A DNA stretch of 13,515 bases from NCBI GenBank assembly GCA_913041075.1, contig CAJWGZ010000024.1, positions 1 through 13,515 of the forward strand, given 5' to 3'. The translations under genes were made by a program, and so were the position numbers. Under the pieces are notes generated by a model that ran no database searches, had not been told where the DNA came from, and worked only from the letters and a program-made list of their open reading frames with translations. The DNA comes from an uncultured Fidelibacterota bacterium (lineage in GTDB: Bacteria; Fidelibacterota; Marinisomatia; Marinisomatales; TCS55). Within the stretch, counting starts at the first letter, position 1, and each line of letters begins with the position of its first letter. This document shows, one piece after another, positions 7,035 to 13,515 of this stretch.

Positions 7035-9602
7035 ATGTCATCATTAAAACATATTATTAAAGGTTTATTTTTCACTGTGTATTGTATTGCGACGCTTGTT
7101 TTAATACCATTATCGGCCCAAGAAAAAAATGATACCACCGCAGTTAAAACAGATACCACAGATACAAAAAAGACAATCTTAGAACTAACACGGTCTTCAC
7201 GTAAGATAGAAGGGTTATTCACCTTTTTTCAAGATACGGTTAATGGATCTGTGCAAATGCTAATAGAGAAAAATCAACTTAATAAGGAATATATACATTT
7301 TGTTCATTCACTAGATGGTGTTGTAGATGTTGGCCATTTTCGTGGCGCATATAAGACGAGTAAAATTTTCGAAATCAGAAAATATTTTAACCGTCTAGAA
7401 TTTGTGTCCATTAATACAGCTTATTATTTCGATCCAGAAAACCCATTAAGTCGCGCTGAGTCTGCGAATATAAACGCCGCTGTTTTAACTACCCTAGCGA
7501 TTTCAGCGACTGATGATGAAACAGGTGCGATGCTCCTTAATGTCGACGATATGTTTCTTTCAGAGAGCTTATATCAGATCAAACCGGCCCCCAACCCCGA
7601 AGCAAAACCGGGCACCCGCTTCGCCCTAGGATCATTAAACAAGAAGAAATGTCAATATATAGCGCTGAATAATTACCCACTTAATTCAGACGTAGTAATA
7701 AAATACGTATATGATAACCCCACTCCAATGAATCGCGGTGGGCCGGGCATAACGGATCCTCGAGCGGTTCACATAGTGATTCAACACAGTTTTATTGCGG
7801 TGCCAGATAACGATTATAATCCGCGATACGACGACCCTAGAGTAGGATATTTCATGACGCAAGTCACCGATTTGACATCCACAAGCAACACCCCCTATCG
7901 CGACCTTATTCATCGCTGGAATTTGATCAAGAAAGAACCATCCGCACCTATTTCTGAGCCAGTAGAACCAATTGTTTTTTGGATAGAAAACACCACACCA
8001 ACGGAGTTTCGTTCGGCAGTAAAGGAAGGTGTTTTGCGTTGGAACAGAGCATTTCGTTCCGCAGGATTTAAAAACGCAATTCAAGTGAGAATTCAACCTG
8101 ATGTTGCAGGGTGGGACGCGGGGGATATTCGTTATAATGTGTTACGCTGGACCTCATCCCCAAAACCTCCGTTTGGTGGTTATGGCCCTAGTTTTGTAAA
8201 CCCGAGATCCGGTCAGATATTGGGAGCAGACGTAATGCTAGAATTTGTTTATTTCACAAACCGAGTGAAGTATGATAAGCTATATGAAGATGTATATGAA
8301 AAACACGACTGGACAGAACACTGTTTCGCAGGAGAGTATTTATACCAGGCCAATCAATTTGGTTTTACATCAACAACAATTTCTGGCTATAGTGAAGAAG
8401 TTAAAAAACGAATCGTGCATGAATCTCTGATCAGGTTGGTGTTGCACGAAGTTGGTCACACTTTGGGCCTGAATCATAATTTTAAATCCAGTTACCTACA
8501 CAATAATGAAATTGTACACAAAAAGGGCATTACGGAAGAGATGGGGTTGACCAGTTCCGTAATGGAATATCCTGGAATTAATATTGCCCCCCCCGAAATT
8601 GAACAAGGTGAATATTACACAACAACACCGGGCCCATACGATGTCTGGGCGATTGAATTTGGTTATTCCACAGCGCTAGAAAACAATGAACTGGAAGAAA
8701 GCAGGCTTAACACAATTTTGTCTCGGTCCACCTCTCCAAACCTGGCGTTTGGTAATGACGCAGACGACATGCGTGCGCCAGGAAAAGGCATTGATCCACA
8801 AGCCATGATTTATGATATGTCCAGTGATCCCATATCATATGCAAGCGACAGAGTTGAATTATCTAAATATTTATTGGATGATCTTGTTGTAAAATATTCT
8901 GATAGAGGGACATCTTACCAGGCACTACGTGACGCATTTGCTATTTTATTAAGGGAGCACGGCACAGCTTGTAGGGTTATATCTCGTCACATAGGCGGTG
9001 TATATGTAGATCGTGCATATGTTGGACAACGCGATTCAAGCACACCATTCAGAGTGGTGCCATATGACGAACAAAAAAGAGCACTTAATGCTTTAGACAC
9101 GTATCTTTTTTCACCAACGGCTTTCAATTTCTCGCAATCAATTCTCATGCGCTTACAGTCTCAGCGCAGAGGGTTCAACCATATGTCACAAACCGAAGAT
9201 CCGAAGATTCATGACCAGGTAATTGGGATGCAAAAAAACATTTTGAATCAACTGTTGCACCAAAACGTGTTAAAGCGCCTTACTGACAGCGGTCTTTATG
9301 GAAACAAATACAGCCTGGACAAATTTATGTCAGACCTTACTGCAGCCATATACAAGGATGATATGCGTGGCGATGTAAACACCTTTCGTCAAAACCTGCA
9401 GACCGAATACACCCAACGATTGATTAATGTCATGAAACCAGAAAAAACTAGCATTTACGGACACCATGCGCAAGCAGCAGCCTTTAAAAACCTGAACGAT
9501 ATCAAGAACTTTGTAAGAAAACAAACGGGTGTTTCGTCAGCAACAAAAACCCATAGAATGTATATAGACCATTTAGTACAAAAAGCACTTGATGGCGAAT
9601 AA
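7035..9602 (+). CDS. Exported zinc metalloprotease of the DUF5117/DUF4953 family
   Basis: A large secreted or periplasmic zinc-dependent metalloprotease (855 residues). The N-terminus has a basic start, a hydrophobic stretch (about residues 10-27) and a likely signal-peptidase site after LSA at 26-28, followed by a Thr/Asp-rich tether (DTTAVKTDTTDTKK). The next roughly 200 residues look like the DUF5117 region (RSSRKIEGLFTFFQDT onward). The catalytic domain shows the extended metzincin-type motif HEVGHTLGLNHN at 471-482: zinc ligands His471, His475 and His481, catalytic Glu472. A Met-turn-like SSVMEYPG follows, with Met at about 510. The C-terminal third is the usual helical extension of this family. 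The gene starts 7 bases after lpd, preceded by AGTGAAGA, so it appears to be in the same transcript. Its natural substrate is unknown. A secreted protease inside a central-metabolism operon is unusual, but nothing here demonstrates a functional link. Confidence 0.92.
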   Translation: MSSLKHIIKGLFFTVYCIATLVLIPLSAQEKNDTTAVKTDTTDTKKTILELTRSSRKIEGLFTFFQDTVNGSVQMLIEKNQLNKEYIHFVHSLDGVVDVGHFRGAYKTSKIFEIRKYFNRLEFVSINTAYYFDPENPLSRAESANINAAVLTTLAISATDDETGAMLLNVDDMFLSESLYQIKPAPNPEAKPGTRFALGSLNKKKCQYIALNNYPLNSDVVIKYVYDNPTPMNRGGPGITDPRAVHIVIQHSFIAVPDNDYNPRYDDPRVGYFMTQVTDLTSTSNTPYRDLIHRWNLIKKEPSAPISEPVEPIVFWIENTTPTEFRSAVKEGVLRWNRAFRSAGFKNAIQVRIQPDVAGWDAGDIRYNVLRWTSSPKPPFGGYGPSFVNPRSGQILGADVMLEFVYFTNRVKYDKLYEDVYEKHDWTEHCFAGEYLYQANQFGFTSTTISGYSEEVKKRIVHESLIRLVLHEVGHTLGLNHNFKSSYLHNNEIVHKKGITEEMGLTSSVMEYPGINIAPPEIEQGEYYTTTPGPYDVWAIEFGYSTALENNELEESRLNTILSRSTSPNLAFGNDADDMRAPGKGIDPQAMIYDMSSDPISYASDRVELSKYLLDDLVVKYSDRGTSYQALRDAFAILLREHGTACRVISRHIGGVYVDRAYVGQRDSSTPFRVVPYDEQKRALNALDTYLFSPTAFNFSQSILMRLQSQRRGFNHMSQTEDPKIHDQVIGMQKNILNQLLHQNVLKRLTDSGLYGNKYSLDKFMSDLTAAIYKDDMRGDVNTFRQNLQTEYTQRLINVMKPEKTSIYGHHAQAAAFKNLNDIKNFVRKQTGVSSATKTHRMYIDHLVQKALDGE

Positions 9603-9621
9603 AATATTTTCCAAATAATAA

Positions 9622-10074
9622 ATGGATGTTATTCTCATTGCTGCCATAACCGCGGATGGCTATATTGCCAGACACAGCAATGAAAAGGTAGACTGGTCCC
9701 TTGACTTACATTTGTTTAGAAAACAAACAATGGGTTATCCAGTGATAATGGGCTCTCAAACAGAAAAAACCTTAGCAATGGACCTTGATGGCCGCGAAAC
9801 CATTGTTACACATAGGCACAATGATCCAGAAACAGTCCTTGACAAATTACACAGCGATAAATGTTTTATTATAGGAGGCGGTAGAACATATACGCGGTTT
9901 GCTTCATACCTGACTCATTTATATCTTACAATACATCCCCTAATTTTTGGTGGTGGCATTCCTCTCTTTCCCGATCTTGATGATGAGCTGGATCTTGTTT
10001 TTTTAAAAATGTTATCCGTGGACGGGGTAGAGGGGCTATACCAGTTCCAGTATAAAATTAATCACCCAAATTAA
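9622..10074 (+). CDS. Stand-alone DHFR / RibD C-terminal-like NADPH reductase
   Basis: A 150-residue protein of the dihydrofolate-reductase superfamily, in the cytoplasm. The N-terminus reads LIAAITADGYIARHSN, then VDWSLDLHLFRKQTMGYPVIMG, matching both DHFR (DLxxFKxxTxxxPVIMG) and RibD-C/YyaP-type proteins (DGYIA...VDW). The NADPH-binding FIIGGGRTYTRF and the C-terminal YLTIHPLIFGGGIPLFPDL are closer to the RibD-C family (Pfam RibD_C). Asp28 sits where DHFR has its catalytic acid, but the preceding loop is two residues shorter, so folate reduction cannot be assumed. It could be a true DHFR substitute, a pyrimidine (riboflavin-type) reductase or an uncharacterised reductase. It starts 19 bases after the metalloprotease without a Shine-Dalgarno sequence. 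Its last 17 bases overlap the end of the opposite-strand DUF885 gene. Confidence 0.85.
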   Translation: MDVILIAAITADGYIARHSNEKVDWSLDLHLFRKQTMGYPVIMGSQTEKTLAMDLDGRETIVTHRHNDPETVLDKLHSDKCFIIGGGRTYTRFASYLTHLYLTIHPLIFGGGIPLFPDLDDELDLVFLKMLSVDGVEGLYQFQYKINHPN

Positions 10075-11821
10075 TCGCAATATATTCTTTGACGTGTTCT
10101 TCTAGGATATCAAGCGGTACCGCACCGCTGCCCAGCACAGTATCATGAAATTCTCGTATATCAAATTTTTCACCTAATTTTTCTTCTGCTAAGGTGCGCA
10201 ACTCTATAATACGCAATTCTCCTATTTTATATGCCAGCGCTTGACCGGGCCAAGCAATATAGCGATCGATCTCCACAACAATATCATTTTCAGTTTTCGC
10301 TGTGTTATCAGCTACAAATTTAATCGCCCGTTCCCGACTCCAACCAAAGGCGTGCATACCCGTATCAACCACCAACCGGCAAGCGCGCCACATTTCATAA
10401 GTTAGTTGACCAAATTTTGAATAAGGGTCCTTATAAAAACCCATTTCTTCGCCTAGTTTTTCAGCATACAATCCCCACCCTTCGCTGAAAGCAGTAAAGC
10501 CACCGTGTTTGCGAAATTCAGGTACACCTTCAAGTTCTTGTGATATTGATATTTGTAAATGATGACCAGGAACCGCCTCATGCAGGGACAGAGCTTCCAT
10601 TTCATATTTTGGACGAGTGTCCAGCTTGTATGTGTTGGCCCAAAAATAACCAGGCCGGCCCGCCTTGAGTGATCCACTATAGTAATATGCAGTCGGTGAT
10701 GCTGGTGCCTGAAAATCGGGTATTGGTTTGACGCCATAGGAAAGGCGTGGTAGCGTGCCAAAAAGCTTGGTTAATTCAGGATCGGCTTTTTTACAAATAG
10801 TTCTGTAGCCATCTAAGAGGTCTTCTGCATTATCGTAGTAAAAATCAGGATTTGTTCTTAGATAAGCAATAAACTCTTTAAATGAACCCGTAAACCCAGA
10901 ATCTTTAATTACTTTTTCCATCTCTGAGCGGATACGAGTGACTTCACTTAGGCCAATAGAATGTATTTCAGACGGTGTTTTATTGGTGGTTGTATAATAT
11001 TTAACCTTGAAGGCATAAAATTCATCACCCCGAGGGAGACCGCTGGCGCTGATATTTTCACGGGCCTTAGGTAAATACTCTTCAGCGAAGAACTCAAAAA
11101 GCTTCTTATAGGAAGTAAAAACATAGTCTTTAATACTTGATACTGCCAATTCTAGATAATTAGCACGAACTGAATCTGGTAAACTGCCAATGTTTTTTTC
11201 AAATGGTTCATAAAAGGGGCTGTTCTTTACATCGAACTGATACTGTACAGATATTTGATCGGGTACTTTTTGCAGCACGATTTTTGGTGGCGTTATATTT
11301 TCTTTAAGGCCTTCTCGCATTAAAGAAATGATTTGATCCACATATTCTGGAAACAATAACAGACGCGCAAGATAGTTATCGAAATCATCTTGGTTTCTAA
11401 ATGGGGTTATGTCAACTAAGTTGGGAAAATTGATTTGTACACCACCCATCTGGTCAATGGGCATCAGATAGTCTTTGAACGGGTGCGCCGCAATGTTTCT
11501 TGTGATATATTTATGGAAAAGATCATAGTTTAGTTTATCACTGGGATCAAGCTTGTCCCGGCTGAGGTTTTCTAATTTGCGAATAATTGTTTGGTTTTTT
11601 TTGTGGCGCCGCAGGACTCCCGCCAAACTCATATCTGTCAGGCGATTATTGTATCGATAATCTCCCAAATAGGTTGCTCTTGTTGGGAATTCCTGTAAAC
11701 CCCACTCCCAGACATCGTTAAATAAATTGTGAAGTTTTTCTGATTCAGTTTCTTGTTTAATCGAACAGCTGTTGAAAACAAGAAAAACAGTAACAATCAG
11801 TAGTGAATATATATGCCTCAA
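10058..11821 (-). CDS. DUF885 family zinc-peptidase-like lipoprotein
   Basis: A member of the DUF885 family of predicted zinc metallopeptidases, probably attached to a membrane facing the periplasm. The 587 residues are normal for the family. The N-terminus has a hydrophobic stretch ending VFNSC with Cys19, a slightly degenerate lipobox. The family signature HEAVPGHH lies at 414-421 (His414, Glu415, His420), and FSEGWGLYAEKLG follows with Glu447 as the likely third zinc ligand. The C-terminal hallmark WPGQALAYKIGELRIIELR is also present. Related proteins include dipeptide-type peptidases, but the substrate here is unknown. The start appears to be a TTG at 11821-11819: the frame is open upstream but offers no ATG or GTG before the upstream gene, and the signal peptide begins right after it. 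No Shine-Dalgarno is visible. The gene begins 19 bases after the SRPBCC-repeat gene and is probably co-transcribed with it. Confidence 0.93.
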   Translation of the reverse strand: MRHIYSLLIVTVFLVFNSCSIKQETESEKLHNLFNDVWEWGLQEFPTRATYLGDYRYNNRLTDMSLAGVLRRHKKNQTIIRKLENLSRDKLDPSDKLNYDLFHKYITRNIAAHPFKDYLMPIDQMGGVQINFPNLVDITPFRNQDDFDNYLARLLLFPEYVDQIISLMREGLKENITPPKIVLQKVPDQISVQYQFDVKNSPFYEPFEKNIGSLPDSVRANYLELAVSSIKDYVFTSYKKLFEFFAEEYLPKARENISASGLPRGDEFYAFKVKYYTTTNKTPSEIHSIGLSEVTRIRSEMEKVIKDSGFTGSFKEFIAYLRTNPDFYYDNAEDLLDGYRTICKKADPELTKLFGTLPRLSYGVKPIPDFQAPASPTAYYYSGSLKAGRPGYFWANTYKLDTRPKYEMEALSLHEAVPGHHLQISISQELEGVPEFRKHGGFTAFSEGWGLYAEKLGEEMGFYKDPYSKFGQLTYEMWRACRLVVDTGMHAFGWSRERAIKFVADNTAKTENDIVVEIDRYIAWPGQALAYKIGELRIIELRTLAEEKLGEKFDIREFHDTVLGSGAVPLDILEEHVKEYIAINLGD

Positions 11822-11840
11822 ACGTACCGCTAGGTATATA

Positions 11841-13031
11841 TTATTTTTTGGCCCGCATCTCTTTTACAATAGCAGATTTGATCTTACCTCTTAGTACTTT
11901 GTTATCTAAGGCGTTGATTTCGTCCATGTTACCATCAACCCCGGCCTTGACCAACCTTAAGATAAGCTGTTCTTCGTTCTCCTGCTCTGCGGAGCTTGTT
12001 TCTATTGGTGGTGCTGGTTCGGATGAAGCTTCTGGCATTGGCGGCCGCTCTAAAGCACCACGTTTAATTTTTACTAACATTGCCTTAGCCTTGCCTCGTA
12101 TAACTCTATCTGGTACCGCATTCAGTTCCTCGTCGTTTCCATCTAAAGTTAAGTTTACAAGATATGCTATCTGTTCTTCCTGACCGCTAAACGGTGATAC
12201 GCCTTTAGACTGTTGTTTTGTGGGAACTATAGTAGGCGCTTCGGATAATGCTTTTTGCAGGTGTTCCGGCAGGGTGCCGCCCTTACGTTTTGACTGTACT
12301 AAAGCTGCTTTAGCCAGGCCACGTGTCGGCTTATCGGGGATAGCATTTATCAGGTCCATATTGCCATCCAAGCCAGCCTGTGCTGCTTGAGCGATGGTAG
12401 CCTCCCGGCTTAGAGCTGGAGCCTGCGCTGCAGCACCGTTTTTTTCCTGTTTTTCTTCTTTGGTTGTTTCTTCGGGGATGAAGTAGCCAAGATTCTCCAG
12501 AATTTTTGATTTTTTGTTTGTAAAACCCCATAAGGATAAAAACGAAAATAGCCCCGAGCTTGTTCTCTGGCACGTTACAGCTGTTCCATAAGATCGTGGT
12601 TCCAAAGCGAAAACAACATATTCCCGAAAGAAAGGATTATATTTTAAATCGAATGAAATTTCTTTGTTTTCGTCGACTACAACTACTCTACTAGGATAAA
12701 ATGGCGACCAGCTGTTTGGTCGTAATAATAATCTGGTGCCCGGCACTGGCGGGAATTGATCAAACGAAAATTGATGGACATAGCGTTGGGTATTTACATC
12801 AGGTAACAGCCGGGAAATTTGTGGAAACCACGATGAATAACCCTCCAAGGCAATTAAGGTTTTCCATACAGCTGTTGGTGTGGATGAATATTCATGACTG
12901 ATACTAGATTCAGCATAGAACGGCTTATAAAATGATCTAATATGACTTTTCGTTTCATGGCCGCTACTTGTATCCCAGATAAATAGCACCAAAACGATCA
13001 GTACAGCAATTGTCGCTATAGTTAATAACAT
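11841..13031 (-). CDS. Membrane-anchored SRPBCC-domain protein with three C-terminal 'DGN...RG' repeats
   Basis: A 396-residue protein. Residues 2-19 form one hydrophobic membrane anchor (LLTIATIAVLIVLVLFIW). Residues about 38-185 look like an SRPBCC / polyketide-cyclase-like ligand-binding domain (ISHEYSSTPTAVWKTLIALE, then GYSSWFPQISRLLP, and later strand-rich ISFDLKYNPFFREYVVFALE). This fold binds hydrophobic ligands in a cavity; the ligand is unknown. After a charged linker (EETTKEEKQEKNG), three similar segments of about 40 residues occupy 211-251, 286-325 and 355-396, separated by Pro/Ser/Gln-rich linkers that are not alike. I do not recognise the repeat. The lipid-carrier-like core plus anchor suggests a periplasm-facing binding protein, but topology is not proven. 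The ATG at 13031 has no Shine-Dalgarno; a TATAAT lies 9 bases upstream. DUF885 follows downstream. Confidence 0.85.
   Translation of the reverse strand: MLLTIATIAVLIVLVLFIWDTSSGHETKSHIRSFYKPFYAESSISHEYSSTPTAVWKTLIALEGYSSWFPQISRLLPDVNTQRYVHQFSFDQFPPVPGTRLLLRPNSWSPFYPSRVVVVDENKEISFDLKYNPFFREYVVFALEPRSYGTAVTCQRTSSGLFSFLSLWGFTNKKSKILENLGYFIPEETTKEEKQEKNGAAAQAPALSREATIAQAAQAGLDGNMDLINAIPDKPTRGLAKAALVQSKRKGGTLPEHLQKALSEAPTIVPTKQQSKGVSPFSGQEEQIAYLVNLTLDGNDEELNAVPDRVIRGKAKAMLVKIKRGALERPPMPEASSEPAPPIETSSAEQENEEQLILRLVKAGVDGNMDEINALDNKVLRGKIKSAIVKEMRAKK
11844..11969 (-). repeat. Protein repeat copy 3 (residues 355-396, C-terminus of the SRPBCC protein)
   Basis: The third copy, ending the protein, with core AGVDGNMDEINALDNK, then LRGKIKSAIVKEMRAKK. 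The DGN-to-RG spacing is 15 (Asp366, Arg381). It shares DGNMD and INA with copy 1 and RGK with copy 2. Confidence 0.8.
12057..12176 (-). repeat. Protein repeat copy 2 (residues 286-325 of the SRPBCC protein)
   Basis: The second copy, with core LTLDGNDEELNAVPDR, then IRGKAKAMLVKIKRGA. The DGN-to-RG spacing is again 15 (Asp297, Arg312). The corresponding DNA differs from copy 1 at many synonymous positions, so the duplication is not recent. Confidence 0.8.
12279..12401 (-). repeat. Protein repeat copy 1 (residues 211-251 of the SRPBCC protein)
   Basis: The first of three similar segments. The core reads AGLDGNMDLINAIPDK, then TRGLAKAALVQSKRKG. Asp222 of DGN and Arg237 of RG are 15 residues apart, as in the other copies. 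The layout suggests helix, DGN turn, helix, then a basic helix. Confidence 0.8.
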
Positions 13032-13039
13032 TTTTTTAG

Positions 13040-13045
13040 ATTATA
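13040..13045 (-). promoter_or_regulatory. Candidate -10 box for the SRPBCC-DUF885 unit
   Basis: On the minus strand this reads TATAAT, a perfect sigma-70-type -10 hexamer, ending 9 bases before the ATG at 13031. A transcript from it would start at or within a few bases of the ATG, giving a leaderless or nearly leaderless message, which fits the absence of a Shine-Dalgarno. No good -35 hexamer is seen at 16-18 bases, so the call is tentative. Confidence 0.4.
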
Positions 13046-13121
13046 GGCAGGATTTTACGGTTTATACCTGAATATTGGAACAACCACACCCCGCTTATTG
13101 TAAATATTTTTCTTATTAATC

Positions 13122-13150
13122 TTGTCTCCATCTGGAAACCAACCTAAAAT
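13122..13150 (+). promoter_or_regulatory. Candidate sigma-70-type promoter for the S45 hydrolase gene
   Basis: TTGTCT at 13122-13127 and TAAAAT at 13145-13150 are separated by exactly 17 bases, four and five matches to the consensus hexamers. Transcription would start near 13157, leaving a leader of about 30 bases before the ATG at 13187. An alternative -10 (TACAAT, 13158-13163) lacks a matching -35. In an AT-rich gap such matches can occur by chance. Confidence 0.4.
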
Positions 13151-13186
13151 AGATCAATACAATAATTTTCTAAATTAAAATACAAC

Positions 13187-13515
13187 ATGCCTAGTTCTAA
13201 AAAGAAGATTTTTGGAAGATATTTTGTTAGTGTTCTTGTCCTGCTTATTATTGCACTAAGGATTTATCTGCACCACCCACTTCCCCAGTATAGTGGTGAA
13301 AAAACCTTACCCGGCATTTCAACACCGGTTCATATATATACAGATTCCTACGGCGTGCCACATGTTTTTGCTGAGAACGAATCAGATTTATTTTATGCAG
13401 CTGGATATATATCTGCTCGTGATCGTCTTTTTCAAATGTCTTTAGTTGCTTCGGCAAGCCGGGGTGAACTTGGAAAACTTTTTGGTGATAAATTTATTAA
13501 AGAGGATGTCTATTT
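13187..13515 (+). CDS. Penicillin acylase family (S45, Ntn-hydrolase) protein, N-terminal part
   Basis: The first 109 complete codons of a gene running off the right edge. The family makes periplasmic amidases (penicillin or acyl-homoserine-lactone acylases and relatives) that self-cleave at an internal Ser; that Ser lies beyond this window. A basic start (SSKKK) and one hydrophobic segment at about 12-28 form a membrane anchor or signal. The conserved alpha-chain beginning follows: Asp53 to His59 in DSYGVPH, VFAENESDLFYAAGY, then the hallmark ARDRLFQM at 77-84 and ASRGELGKLFG. The start ATG is the first in this frame that retains the anchor, and no Shine-Dalgarno precedes it (AAATTAAAATACAAC). 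The gene is divergent from the SRPBCC-DUF885 unit across a 155-base gap. The substrate cannot be predicted; penicillin is only one possibility in this family. Confidence 0.9.
   Translation, partial: MPSSKKKIFGRYFVSVLVLLIIALRIYLHHPLPQYSGEKTLPGISTPVHIYTDSYGVPHVFAENESDLFYAAGYISARDRLFQMSLVASASRGELGKLFGDKFIKEDVY

Noticed and set aside
7686..8096. 136-codon minus-strand open frame inside the metalloprotease gene
   Set aside because: Antisense to a well-supported coding region, with a Cys/Trp-rich unstructured translation and no recognisable motif.
10114..10123. Perfect palindrome GCGGTACCGC near the convergent junction as a terminator
   Set aside because: It lies inside the DUF885 coding sequence, has no loop and no following T-run on either strand.
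11844..12401. DGNMD repeats as EF-hand calcium-binding loops
   Set aside because: The spacing D-x-N-x-D fits the start of an EF loop, but the Gly at position 6, the hydrophobic residue at position 8 and the Glu at position 12 are missing, and copy 2 (DGNDE) fits worse.
13048..13070. CAGG/CCTG inverted repeat in the divergent promoter region as an operator
   Set aside because: The arms are only four bases and 15 bases apart; this is expected by chance.

Overview
This window is AT-leaning bacterial DNA, densely packed with ordinary metabolic and secreted-hydrolase genes. It holds eight complete protein genes, one candidate very small ORF, and gene fragments at both edges. I see no mobile element, tRNA, rRNA or CRISPR array. 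The pyruvate dehydrogenase genes are of the homodimeric-E1 type typical of gamma- and betaproteobacteria. However, the DUF5117/DUF4953 metalloprotease, the DUF885 lipoprotein and the general lack of Shine-Dalgarno sequences would also suit a marine FCB-group lineage such as Bacteroidota or Marinimicrobia. I cannot assign the organism from this window alone, and this taxonomic remark is an inference.

Positions 1-10074 (+ strand) form one head-to-tail gene train with gaps of 0-19 bases, apart from the 64 bases before aceE, and so are probably one operon. It runs: the tail of an unrecognised protein; a MATE-family multidrug/Na+ antiporter; a possible 26-codon ORF bridging into the next gene; the full pyruvate dehydrogenase complex (aceE, aceF, lpd); a large exported zinc metalloprotease; and a small DHFR/RibD-C-like reductase. 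aceE-aceF-lpd together convert pyruvate to acetyl-CoA.

Positions 10058-13031 (- strand) hold a convergent two-gene unit: a membrane-anchored SRPBCC protein with a three-copy C-terminal repeat, followed 19 bases later by a DUF885 zinc-peptidase-like lipoprotein. The DUF885 gene overlaps the end of the reductase gene tail-to-tail by 17 bases.

Positions 13032-13186 are a divergent promoter region. To its right starts a penicillin-acylase-family (S45) hydrolase that runs off the window. The DUF5117-type protease, the DUF885 protein and the S45 hydrolase suggest peptide or amide breakdown outside the cytoplasm. The least explained object is the ungapped three-copy 'DGN...RG' repeat behind the SRPBCC domain.
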